NCBI GenBank assembly: GCA_965277075.1
Contig: OZ255707.1
Coordinates: forward strand, 3,162,001 to 3,226,000
Source: Lustribacter sp965277075
GTDB lineage: Bacteria > Vulcanimicrobiota > Vulcanimicrobiia > Vulcanimicrobiales > Vulcanimicrobiaceae
DNA length: 64,000 bases
Direction: 5' to 3'
This document shows positions 1 through 7,902 of the stretch, one piece after another (positions within the stretch are counted from its first letter, which is position 1; every line of letters starts with the position of its first letter). The notes below the pieces were generated by a model. The model searched no databases and was not told where the DNA came from. It worked only from the letters and a program-made list of their open reading frames with translations. The position numbers and the translations under genes are program-made.

Positions 1-27
1 GCGCTCTCGCCGCCGTCTAGCGTAACA

Positions 28-969
28 CTAGGACCAGATCAGCTCGCGTGCTTCGAAGCGCGCCGGTATATCTTTGTAGTGGGCGACCAGGTCGACGACC
101 GGTTGAATGAGAGCGGGGTCGAGCGCCGTTGCCGACTCCGTGCGCGCCATCTTCTTGACGACCGCCGAATCGATGCCGGTGAAGGTTGCGATGTCGTCGA
201 CCGTAGCGGTGGGGTGCGAATTCGTGTACGCGGCCGAGTCGCGAACGACGCGGGCGAACGCCTCAACCTCGGCCCGGTTCTGCTCGGCGTACGAGCGCAA
301 CGTACACCACGCCGTGAACATGAAGCGTGGCGCGATCGCGTCGAACGTATGCGCGAGCACGCGAACTTTTCCGGAGAGTTGTGCGGCGCCGAGAATCGGT
401 TCGTTCGCCGAGCCGGCCTCGACCCGGCCCCCGGAAATTGCTTCGGCGATCGAACTGATCGGAATTTCGACCAGTTTCAGCGACGTCGAATCACCGCCGT
501 TCTTGTCCATCCACGCCTTCATCGCGAGCGTAAAAATATCGTTGAGTGAACCGACCGCGACCGTCTTGCCGTTGAGGTCCGCAGCGGTCTTGACCGGCGA
601 ATCGACGCGCACCATCAAGCCCGCGATCGGATTGGAAGTTGTCGAGAGACCGCCCGGCGCGACGATGACGAACGGAATGCCTTTGCCGTGCGCTTCGATC
701 AGCGGATACATGCTGATTTTCCCGACTTGATACGCACCGCCGGCGACGCCGCTTGCAACGGCCGAACCGTTGCGCTGCGGCTGTATCGTCACGTCGATGC
801 CCGCGCGCTTGAACGCGCCGCTTGCGATCGCGTGCAGCACCGGGGTTGCCGAGTCTTCGGGCAGACCGGCGGTCACGATCGGCGTCATCTTTTGTTGCGC
901 GAAGGCAATGGACGGCAGCGCGACCGTAGCGGCGAGACTTGCAAGGGTGGTGCGACGCGAGATGTTCAC
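28..969 (-). CDS. ABC transporter substrate-binding protein, NMT1/SsuA-like
   Basis: A periplasmic binding protein that would capture a small organic or sulfur/nitrogen compound for an ABC importer. The N-terminus is a twin-arginine-like signal (ISRRTTLASLAATVALP) ending near an AFA-QQ cleavage site. The body has the two-lobe pattern of the NMT1/TauA/SsuA group (PIVTAGLPEDSATPVL, then a KTAADLNGKTVAVGS segment). I chose the GTG at 969 because it sits directly before the signal peptide, behind an AAAGAGAAA purine stretch; a longer reading from 1074 runs into the upstream gene. The upstream FAH-fold hydrolase ends 19 bases before this start, so the two probably share a transcript. No permease or ATPase is visible before the window edge. 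The substrate is unknown. Confidence 0.8.
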   Translation of the reverse strand: MNISRRTTLASLAATVALPSIAFAQQKMTPIVTAGLPEDSATPVLHAIASGAFKRAGIDVTIQPQRNGSAVASGVAGGAYQVGKISMYPLIEAHGKGIPFVIVAPGGLSTTSNPIAGLMVRVDSPVKTAADLNGKTVAVGSLNDIFTLAMKAWMDKNGGDSTSLKLVEIPISSIAEAISGGRVEAGSANEPILGAAQLSGKVRVLAHTFDAIAPRFMFTAWCTLRSYAEQNRAEVEAFARVVRDSAAYTNSHPTATVDDIATFTGIDSAVVKKMARTESATALDPALIQPVVDLVAHYKDIPARFEARELIWS

Positions 970-988
970 GGGTTTCTCTTTCACCGGA

Positions 989-1867
989 TCAGCGAACCGG
1001 ATTGGTGAGCTCGCCGAGACCGTCGATCGTGATGCGAACGACGTCACCGGGCACGAGAAATTTGGGTGGTGCAAAACCGATGCCGACGCCCGCCGGCGTA
1101 CCGGTCAGGATAATGTCTCCTGGAACCAGCGTCGTCGTCGCGGAGATCGCCGCGATCAACGTTGGAATATCGAAAATCAGATCGGCGACGGTTGCATTCT
1201 GCCGCAGTTCGCCGTTGACGAAGGTCTGCAGCCGGAGTTCGCGCACGTCGCGCACCTCATCGGCGGTCACGAGATACGGACCCATCGGACAGAACGTGTC
1301 AACGCTCTTACCGATGAACCATTGCTTGTGTTTGCTTTGTAGCGTTCGTGACGTGACGTCGTTGGCGATCGTGAACCCGTACACGTGCTGCATCGCATCG
1401 GCCCTCGAAACGCGACGCGCGACGTCTCCGATGACCACGCCGAGTTCGCCCTCGTAGTCGACCGTTTGCGTCGGATCGTTACCGGACTCGATCGCGGTGC
1501 CGGAGGCGACGACCGACGATGGATGTTTCACGAAGACGATCGGCTCGTCGGGCACGGCCGACGCGCCCGCCGTGGAATCGAATCCGCTATCATGAAATTC
1601 CGCGGCGTGCTCCCGATAATTTTTTCCGACACACATGATCGTGTGAGTCGGCTGCGGGAACGGCGCCGTGAACGCCACGCGCTCGACAGCGTGACGCGGT
1701 GCGCTTGCCGTTACGTCGCGCGCTTGCGCGACGCCGCTCGACCCCCGTGCCACGAACGCCTCGAGATCGGGTGCGAGACCGGCCGCGCACAGATCGACGA
1801 TCGTCCGATCGTCGATGAGAAAGCCGAATCCGGAACGCTCGCCGACGACGAATGAAGCCAAACGCAC
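989..1867 (-). CDS. Fumarylacetoacetate hydrolase family protein
   Basis: An FAH-fold hydrolase/isomerase/decarboxylase of 292 residues, the usual length for the group that acts on 2-oxo-diacids at the end of aromatic ring-cleavage pathways. The family landmarks appear in order: an N-terminal beta domain, the NYREHAAEF motif, the metal-binding DYEGELGVVIG segment carrying two glutamates, FTIANDVTSR with its aspartate, and GDIILTGTPAGVG near the C-terminus. It lies head to tail with the solute-binding protein and divergent from an amidohydrolase of the aminocarboxymuconate-semialdehyde decarboxylase type, which supports a catabolic role. The exact substrate cannot be read from sequence. A second FAH-fold gene is at 46408. 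Confidence 0.88.
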   Translation of the reverse strand: MRLASFVVGERSGFGFLIDDRTIVDLCAAGLAPDLEAFVARGSSGVAQARDVTASAPRHAVERVAFTAPFPQPTHTIMCVGKNYREHAAEFHDSGFDSTAGASAVPDEPIVFVKHPSSVVASGTAIESGNDPTQTVDYEGELGVVIGDVARRVSRADAMQHVYGFTIANDVTSRTLQSKHKQWFIGKSVDTFCPMGPYLVTADEVRDVRELRLQTFVNGELRQNATVADLIFDIPTLIAAISATTTLVPGDIILTGTPAGVGIGFAPPKFLVPGDVVRITIDGLGELTNPVR

Positions 1868-1941
1868 GTTAGCGTCTTCCGTTGCACGGCCCGAATGCCT
1901 CGGCGGAGGAAGGCGCGACGAACGATCCGTAGGTCGGCGGA

Positions 1942-2944
1942 ATGGCCAGCGCGATCGACATTCACACGCATATCATGCCGCCGCGCTGGGACGATTTCGC
2001 CGAACGCTACGCGCCCGACGGCTGGCCGCATGCCGTTTTACACGACGCGTGTTCGGCGACGATCATGTTGGGCCGACGGCATTTCCGCGACGTCGACGAT
2101 CGCTGTTTCACGGCGTCACGCCGGCTTGAGGATATGGACCGGCTCGAAATCGACCGGCAGCTGCTCTCGCCGATCCCGGTGATGTTTTGCTTGGGGCGAA
2201 CCGGAACGCACGGGCGAATTGGCACGCATTCACAATGCGTTCATCGGTGAAACCGTTGCCGCGCATCCCAACCGTTTCGTCGGCGCCGGCACCGTGCCGA
2301 TGCAGTCGGCGCCGCACGCGATCCGTGAAATCGAACGCTTGGCGCGCGACGGCTTTCGTGCGATCGAGATCGGCACCAATATCGACGGCCGCGATCTCGA
2401 CGACCCGGCGGCCGTCGAGATTCTCGAAGCCGCTGCGGGCTGCGGTCTCGCCGTCTTTGTGCATCCCGGCACACCCGCGCTCGGCGAAGAACGCATGCGG
2501 GCGTACTACCTCCCGTTCATGGTCGCGTATCCGGCGGAAACCTCGCTGGCTATCGCGCGCTTGATCTTCGGCGGTGTGTTCGATCGTCTACCGGCGTTGC
2601 GGATCGGGTTCGCCCACGGGGGCGGCGCGTTGCTTTCCATTCTGGGCCGGCTCGATCACGGCTTTCGGGTGCGACCCGAAGCGCGCGCAAATATCGAACG
2701 GCTGCCGAGTTCGTACATCGATCGCTTGTATTTCGATTGCCTCACGCACGATCCGATGACGCTTGCGGCGATGGTCGAACGTTTCGGCAGTAGCCGCATC
2801 ATGCTTGGCAGCGACTATCCGTTCGACATGGGCGTCGACGACCCGCGCGCCCAACTGGCCGGTCTTCCGGTCGAAACAGCAGCGATCGCCGACATCGATC
2901 ACGTGACCGCTGCGACGTTTCTCGAACTCGACTCGCCTGCTTGA
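1942..2944 (+). pseudogene. ACMSD-type amidohydrolase, broken by one frameshift
   Basis: A metal-dependent amidohydrolase/decarboxylase of the aminocarboxymuconate-semialdehyde decarboxylase (amidohydrolase 2) type. The N-terminal part, from the ATG at 1942, has the HTH metal motif (AIDIHTHIMP) and runs to LLSPIPVMFC at about 2190. Homology then continues in the +1 frame (WGEPERTGELARIHNAF) through FVHPGTPA, FAHGGGALL and MLGSDYPFDMG to the stop at 2944. Restoring the frame needs two extra bases or one fewer near 2191; family members normally read CYW where this gene has TGC-T-TGG. All catalytic motifs otherwise remain, so the lesion is recent or is a sequencing error. Divergent from the FAH-fold hydrolase, with 74 bases between the starts. 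Confidence 0.85.
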
Positions 2945-2976
2945 CGTGCGAGCGATAAGAGCACACTCTGCTGGAC

Positions 2977-3159
2977 ATGCTGCAATCGCTGTGCAACGAC
3001 AACCAGGCCTACGCGGCGGCGATGCGCAAGGCGCACGATATTTGCGATGACGGCAAGGATGTCGCGACCGCGAGCCTGCTCGAAGTTTTTATCGACGAGA
3101 GCGAACGTCGCACGTGGTTTCTCTACGAGACGATACAGGGCGCCGAGCACACCAAGTAG
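2977..3159 (+). pseudogene. C-terminal fragment of a Dps/ferritin-like protein
   Basis: This 60-residue reading frame matches the last quarter of Dps-type DNA-protection/ferritin-like proteins. The landmarks are an LCNDNQAYAAAMRKAHDICD helix, DVATASLLEVFIDESERRTW and a final WFLYE. The first three helices, including the ferroxidase-site residues, are missing: there is an in-frame TAA at 2956 and upstream lies the end of the amidohydrolase. It may be a remnant left by the same rearrangement that damaged its neighbour. A separately translated mini-protein is possible but has no obvious function. Confidence 0.6.
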
Positions 3160-3260
3160 AGTCCGCATCGCGTCATTTCCAGCGCCACTGATTGCTGTCG
3201 CCGGCCTCGTGCTCGACGCCGGCACCGGACTGCCGATCGAATTCTTCGCGATCGATCGCC

Positions 3261-4010
3261 TTACGCTGCGCTCTTGAGCGCGACGATGGTCTCGATGACG
3301 CGCTTCGTTTCGTCGGGATTGGCGACTTGGATGCACACGACGCCGGTCTCGCGCGCGGGGTAGTCGTTGCCGCCCGGAAAGAGTGCGTCGCCGACGAAGA
3401 GCATGTCGGCGATTGGAATACTGAGAATGTCGCGCAATTTTCGTATGCCGTAGGCTTTGTCGATGCCCGGCAGCGTCACATCGATCGACGTCGATCCGCC
3501 CATGCGCACGGAAAACTGCGCGAGCGACACGTCGAGCAGCGCTTTGATTTTTTTGCGTTTCGCGAAATCGGGATCCCAGAGTTTCTTTTGTTCGTAGGGT
3601 GCTTGCTGTCCGAGCGCCGAATAGGTGATTTGGCTTTCGCGGTCTTCGATCAAGGGGCCCCACGATTGGGCCGGCTGAAAACCCGACGCGGTTACGGCGG
3701 CATCCAGTGCGGTTACGATCGTTTTCTTTTGCTCGTCGCTCAGATCTTCCGAGTAGAGCTTTTGCCAGCCATCGCCGTAACGGTAGAAACGCGTACCGCA
3801 AGTCGGCAACAGCGAAAGGTGTGCGAATCGGTCGGCCGGTGGGAGCCGGGCCAAGACTTGCTGCTGGAACTGCGGGTAATCACCACCGGAAATAATGGCG
3901 ACGTTCATCACCTCGAGCAGCCGCGAGAAGAGCGTCGACATCTCCGCGTCCATCGCCGATTTACTCTCGGCAAGCGTTCCGTCGAGATCGAAAACTACGA
4001 GTGAGGTCAT
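3261..4010 (-). CDS. HAD superfamily phosphatase (phosphomannomutase/sucrose-phosphatase-like, HAD-IIB)
   Basis: A 249-residue cytoplasmic HAD hydrolase with a C2-type cap. Motif I is VVFDLDGTLAES at residues 4-15 (nucleophile and acid/base aspartates), motif II is IISGGD, and motif IV is FVGDALFPGGND. The cap lies between motifs II and IV. The arrangement resembles sugar-phosphate phosphatases and phosphomannomutase-like proteins. The ATG at 4010 is preceded by GAGAGGC and overlaps the stop codon of the upstream GT87-type membrane protein by four bases (ATGA), so the two are probably translationally coupled. This suggests processing of a sugar phosphate or polyprenyl-linked sugar. The substrate is not determined. 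Confidence 0.82.
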   Translation of the reverse strand: MTSLVVFDLDGTLAESKSAMDAEMSTLFSRLLEVMNVAIISGGDYPQFQQQVLARLPPADRFAHLSLLPTCGTRFYRYGDGWQKLYSEDLSDEQKKTIVTALDAAVTASGFQPAQSWGPLIEDRESQITYSALGQQAPYEQKKLWDPDFAKRKKIKALLDVSLAQFSVRMGGSTSIDVTLPGIDKAYGIRKLRDILSIPIADMLFVGDALFPGGNDYPARETGVVCIQVANPDETKRVIETIVALKSAA

Positions 4011-5515
4011 GCCTCTCTCTGCGACTCGAGACTTGGTATCCCCACCCCGAGAAACGCCGGAACGGGCGCCGCGATCGGAATTCGCAACCGTGCGGGACGC
4101 GTGGCTGCGGCCGTCGCTGCCATTGCGATACCCACGCACGCGCAGCCGGCCAGCGTGACGAGCCGCCAGACGGAAACCCAGCCGTTCGGGTCATTAAGAC
4201 CGGACGCGGTGAGTTCGTCATGCCATTCGGCATCGGCGGCGATGTTGGACGCGACGGCGCGATGTTGTGGAAGCGTCGACGGCCACATCGCAAGGGGCTC
4301 GTGCGGCGCGAACATCCCGAGCACGACGACGAGCGGAATCACGGCCAGCGGCGTGAGACGCGTGCGGCGCATCGCGGGCGGCGCGAATGCCGCGAGTTGG
4401 AGAGCGGCGACGGCGGCGGTGACCGCGGTGAACGCAACCCCGAACGCGCCATGCGCCATCGCGAACGGGTTGATGCAGACGAAGATGGTGCCGATCGCGC
4501 CGACGATCCACGTCCACCCGCTTGCGCGAAAAACCACCAGCAGCGCCGGGAACAGGACGATCGCGAGATCGGCTTCGTGCACGAACGGGATGACGAACGG
4601 AAATGCGGCGCACGCGATGGCGGCCGAGTCGATCAGACGGGCGTTCGTCAGCCGCACCGCGATGATGACCGCGAAAACGGTCACAACCGCGACCGCACCT
4701 CCGAGCGCCGCCGCGACATCGGGTGCGACGCCCAAGCCGTACACGATCGACGCCGGCGTTAGCTGATAGACGAAAAAGCGCTCCGACGCGCTTTGGTGGG
4801 TGACGACGTCGAGGTAGGCTGCCCCGCCGTGAATCACCCCCGCGAGCGACACATTCCCAAGGGCCGAAAGCAACGCTGACGTTGCCACGACCGCGAAGGC
4901 CGCCACGTTGCGGACCGCGCCTGCGACGACGAGCACATCGTTCGGCTTGAGCATCGCGGCGACGACGATCGCCAAGGTCATCACCAACCAGCGCCGCGCG
5001 GCAGCGCCGGCGACGGCGACGATGACGGCGGCCGTCGCCGGCAACGCCGCCTGACCGACGCTGATCCCGACGACGAGCGGCGCCGCGACCAGACTGAGCA
5101 GAACAAGGCCGCCCGCGACGCTGCCGCGCGTCCGCCGGCCGGCAAGCCGGGTCGGAACGATCATGATGAGTGCGGCGCAGGCCGCGACGACCGCCGTCCA
5201 AGCGATCGCGGCAACGATGTAGGGTAAGCGGCCGAAGAGCGCCCATAACGGCAGGCTCAGCGGCGGTCCGACGAACGGGAGAAATTCGTTTCGCTCGGCG
5301 TGCACGCCGGGAAGGGTCCGTTCGACGGACCAGATTCCGTTACCGTACGGATTGCCGCCTTGCGCCCAGTAACGGCCCGCCGAATAGTAGGCCGAAAAAT
5401 CAGTTACCGCCGCGCCCGTAGGGCGCACCGGTAACCAAACAAGATAAGCGACGGCGAAAGCAAGGAGGAGGACGGTTCCGCCGAAGGCGGCTACGCGCGA
5501 CAACGGCCACGACAC
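4007..5515 (-). CDS. Glycosyltransferase family 87 (DUF2029) membrane protein
   Basis: A polytopic membrane protein of 502 residues with about a dozen hydrophobic segments. Near the N-terminus it carries the family hallmark DFSAYYSAGRYWAQGGNPYG, in the first large periplasmic loop, where GT87/GT-C enzymes place the catalytic aspartate. GT-C enzymes use polyprenyl-phosphate sugars and act on the outer face of the cytoplasmic membrane. It is coupled by a four-base overlap to the downstream HAD phosphatase, which fits a two-gene glycan unit. The ATG at 5515 leads straight into the first membrane segment. The acceptor is unknown. Confidence 0.8.
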   Translation of the reverse strand: MSWPLSRVAAFGGTVLLLAFAVAYLVWLPVRPTGAAVTDFSAYYSAGRYWAQGGNPYGNGIWSVERTLPGVHAERNEFLPFVGPPLSLPLWALFGRLPYIVAAIAWTAVVAACAALIMIVPTRLAGRRTRGSVAGGLVLLSLVAAPLVVGISVGQAALPATAAVIVAVAGAAARRWLVMTLAIVVAAMLKPNDVLVVAGAVRNVAAFAVVATSALLSALGNVSLAGVIHGGAAYLDVVTHQSASERFFVYQLTPASIVYGLGVAPDVAAALGGAVAVVTVFAVIIAVRLTNARLIDSAAIACAAFPFVIPFVHEADLAIVLFPALLVVFRASGWTWIVGAIGTIFVCINPFAMAHGAFGVAFTAVTAAVAALQLAAFAPPAMRRTRLTPLAVIPLVVVLGMFAPHEPLAMWPSTLPQHRAVASNIAADAEWHDELTASGLNDPNGWVSVWRLVTLAGCACVGIAMAATAAATRPARLRIPIAAPVPAFLGVGIPSLESQREA

Positions 5516-5569
5516 GCGGCCAGTTGTTCCCCCCGGCTCGCTCGTTCAAAGCGTTCCGGGCCGAAACGC

Positions 5570-5983
5570 TTAGCGGAGGGAAACCGACTGGCGCAACTCT
5601 TGCGGTGCTGCAGGCTCGTTCGTCCAGGTCGAACCGTCGGCGAACTTGACCGAAGCGATTTTGATCTGCTGATTGTGCGCCGTTTCATCGGTGACGAAGA
5701 AGTTGTCGATAGTGACGCCCTTCGGGAACGTACCATAGTCGTAGTAGGTGCCCAAGTCCTGGCCGGCCGACGAGAGCGTAAAGTCGACTTCCGTTGCCGG
5801 GACATTACGGTTGTTCATAAACGAGAACCGGACTTCGCCCTGTTGGTAGAGCTCTGCACCGATGGTTTGCGGTTGGACCTGTTCGCCGGTGATTGCCACC
5901 GGGGCGGTCGTCTGGGCGGAGGCGAGGGCCGGCGCTCCGGCAACCAGGATTGCGGCGGCGGCCGCGACGGCTTTGTGATTCAT
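5570..5983 (-). CDS. Small secreted protein, paralogous to the protein at 12166
   Basis: A 137-residue exported protein of unknown function. The ATG at 5983 starts MNHKAVAAAAAILVAGAPALASA, a classical signal peptide with an ASA-Q cleavage site. The mature part looks like a single beta-sandwich with alternating hydrophobic residues, the phrase YDYGTFPKGVTIDNFF, and an ending close to KFADGSTWTNE. The same pattern (D.GTF..G..I...F, then ...TW.N near the C-terminus) recurs in the protein at 12166-12699, so they are probably paralogues. It is transcribed away from the LysR gene at 6106, with a 122-base shared upstream region. Confidence 0.7.
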   Translation of the reverse strand: MNHKAVAAAAAILVAGAPALASAQTTAPVAITGEQVQPQTIGAELYQQGEVRFSFMNNRNVPATEVDFTLSSAGQDLGTYYDYGTFPKGVTIDNFFVTDETAHNQQIKIASVKFADGSTWTNEPAAPQELRQSVSLR

Positions 5984-6064
5984 TGAGATTCCTTCGATTC
6001 GTTTGTCTGGGCGCTGTGTGCGAGTGCCCACACGCATTCTCTCACTCCGATCGATCGCCGTCCA

Positions 6065-6095
6065 ATATCGTTTTGGTAACTCGCCATCGCGATAT
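6065..6095. promoter_or_regulatory. Dyad (ATATCG ... CGATAT) between divergent genes
   Basis: Inverted ATATCG (6065-6070) and CGATAT (6090-6095) arms are separated by 19 bases in the region shared by the secreted-protein gene and the LysR gene, ending 10 bases before the LysR start. LysR regulators often bind such dyads next to their own promoter. The assignment is inferred from position only. Confidence 0.35.
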
Positions 6096-6105
6096 GATAT
6101 GAATA

Positions 6106-7002
6106 GTGGAACTCCGACAGCTCAAATACTTTGTGGAAATCGCCGACCAAGCCAGCTTCACGCGGGCGGCCGAGACCCTCTCGATCGCCCAGCCGGCCTT
6201 GACCGCGCAGATGCATAAGCTGGAAGCCGAGTTCGGCGCGCCGCTCTTTATTCGAACGACCCGCGGCATCACGCTGACCGCCGTTGGGGAGGCCGCCCTC
6301 TCGTCGGCTCGCGCAACCCTCCAGGCCGCCGATTTGACGAAGCGTACCGCCCAACTCGCCGCCGAACTGGACGGGGCACGCGTGCGGGTCGCGTACACGC
6401 GCGCTTTCCCGATCGTGCAGTTGGCGCGTATCATCCGTGGATTTCGCCGTGAACGGCCGAATCTGCGATTGGAGCTGCACGAGCTTTGGTCGCACGAGCA
6501 ATTCGAGGCCGTATCGAGCGGAGCCGTCGATTTCGGTTTTCGCGGGTTGGGTGACGAGGAGCGCGCGACGCTCACCGAGCGCGGCCTGGTCGCCGTTAAG
6601 CTTGCTGAAGAATCGCTGGTACTGGCGGTACCGCTCTCGCATAAATTTGCGTCGCGCCGCCACATCGGGCTCAAGGAGCTCGGCGAAGAGCCGTTCATCA
6701 TGCCGGGCGTGTTCGGCGAGTCGGTTCGCGATCGGATCTTTGCCGCGATGCGCGCGGTCGGCTTTGCGCCGAACATCGTGCAAGAAACCGCCGACGCGCG
6801 CTTGGCACTGGGCCTCGTCTCCGCCGAGATGGGCGTCACGCTGCTCTTCTCCGGCAATCGCGACGTGCGGCTGCGCAACGTTCACTACCTTTCGATCGTG
6901 CCGGCGTTCTCACTCTCGTTCGGCGTGATGTACCGGCACGGTTTCGGCGGTCGTGCGATGGAGCCGCTGTTGCAACGGATCGAGCGGGAAGAGTTCGCCT
7001 AA
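6106..7002 (+). CDS. LysR family transcriptional regulator
   Basis: A full-length LysR-type regulator (298 residues). Residues 1-60 form the winged helix-turn-helix (LRQLKYFVEIADQASFTRAA, then AQPALTAQMHKLEAEFGAPLF). The rest is the two-lobe type-2 periplasmic-binding-like effector domain. The start is GTG at 6106, giving the typical VELRQLKYF beginning; there is no strong ribosome-binding site. The next gene, an exported racemase-fold protein, begins 16 bases downstream on the same strand and may be co-transcribed and regulated by it. The effector is unknown. Confidence 0.9.
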   Translation: MELRQLKYFVEIADQASFTRAAETLSIAQPALTAQMHKLEAEFGAPLFIRTTRGITLTAVGEAALSSARATLQAADLTKRTAQLAAELDGARVRVAYTRAFPIVQLARIIRGFRRERPNLRLELHELWSHEQFEAVSSGAVDFGFRGLGDEERATLTERGLVAVKLAEESLVLAVPLSHKFASRRHIGLKELGEEPFIMPGVFGESVRDRIFAAMRAVGFAPNIVQETADARLALGLVSAEMGVTLLFSGNRDVRLRNVHYLSIVPAFSLSFGVMYRHGFGGRAMEPLLQRIEREEFA

Positions 7003-7018
7003 CCACCGAGACCTGTGC

Positions 7019-7825
7019 ATGCACGTTTCACGTCGCGTTGTACTCTCCGGCGCCGCCGCGCTCGCGGCAGGCGCGACGCTGACCTCGCCGGCGACGGCGC
7101 AAACCGGTCAACGTCTCGGCATCGTCGGCATGGTGAAGCCGGTTCGGCGCCCTGGAACGCTCGAAGAGATTCTCCCGTTCATCCCGCCGGGCGTCGGCAT
7201 GATCCCGGTTTATGTCGACATCACCCAAGGTACGGAAACCGAATTCACCACCGTCCTGCCGGCATACGACAAAGAGGTCGCGTTGCTCGCCGCACAACGC
7301 TGCGACGTCATGTCGGTCGAAGGCGCGCCGGTGTTCATGGTCGCGGGGCGCGCGCGAGAAACCGAACTCGTCGCCGCGTGGGAGCGGATGTACGGCATTC
7401 CGATCTTCACCGCTCCACAAAATCAAGTGAACGCGTTGCATGCGCTCGGAGCGAAATCGTTCGTCGGTGCGACCTACTTTCCGGACAGCCTCAACGCGAC
7501 GTACGCGAAGTATTTTCGCGACTGGGGCTTCGACGTGCTGAGCCTCTCAGGCATCGGCGGCGTTGCGTTCGACAAGGTCCAAGACGTGACCGGTGAGCAG
7601 GTTGCGAGCTACATTCGCGCGAGCGTCGCAAAGCATCCGCACGCGGACGCGATCTATATGCTCGGCTCGGGCTGGCACGTGTCGTCGATCATCGAGCCGC
7701 TCGAAAAAGAACTCGGGATTCCGATCGTGCATCCCGTGATCGCGCGCGCGTGGGAGATTCAGAAGCGGCTGCGCCTGCATCAGGCGATTCCCGGTTACGG
7801 CAAGCTCCTCGCCGAATTGCCGTAG
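7019..7825 (+). CDS. Exported Asp/Glu racemase/maleate isomerase-fold protein lacking the catalytic cysteines
   Basis: A 268-residue protein of the aspartate/glutamate racemase superfamily, closest in pattern to maleate isomerase/arylmalonate decarboxylase. Unlike those cytoplasmic enzymes it begins with an export signal (HVSRRVVLSGAAALAAGATL, cleavage near ATA-QT). Where active relatives have a Cys-Thr-Ser-Gly-type first motif, this one reads CDVMSVEGAP; where the second cysteine is expected, it reads MLGSGWHVSS. Both nucleophile positions therefore look lost. This suggests a periplasmic binding or sensory role rather than catalysis, but that is inference. The start at 7019 gives a clean signal peptide. 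It follows a LysR gene. Confidence 0.7.
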   Translation: MHVSRRVVLSGAAALAAGATLTSPATAQTGQRLGIVGMVKPVRRPGTLEEILPFIPPGVGMIPVYVDITQGTETEFTTVLPAYDKEVALLAAQRCDVMSVEGAPVFMVAGRARETELVAAWERMYGIPIFTAPQNQVNALHALGAKSFVGATYFPDSLNATYAKYFRDWGFDVLSLSGIGGVAFDKVQDVTGEQVASYIRASVAKHPHADAIYMLGSGWHVSSIIEPLEKELGIPIVHPVIARAWEIQKRLRLHQAIPGYGKLLAELP

Positions 7826-7902
7826 TGCCCTGTCTCGCACTCATACGTTACACCGAATGTCGAATGACCGTCGGCCCGCTTCGGTCGTACGATCGCTCGG
7901 AC

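Noticed and set aside
770..1457. Long plus-strand reading frames opposite the binding-protein and FAH genes
   Set aside because: They are antisense shadows with arginine-rich, low-complexity products typical of GC-rich DNA.
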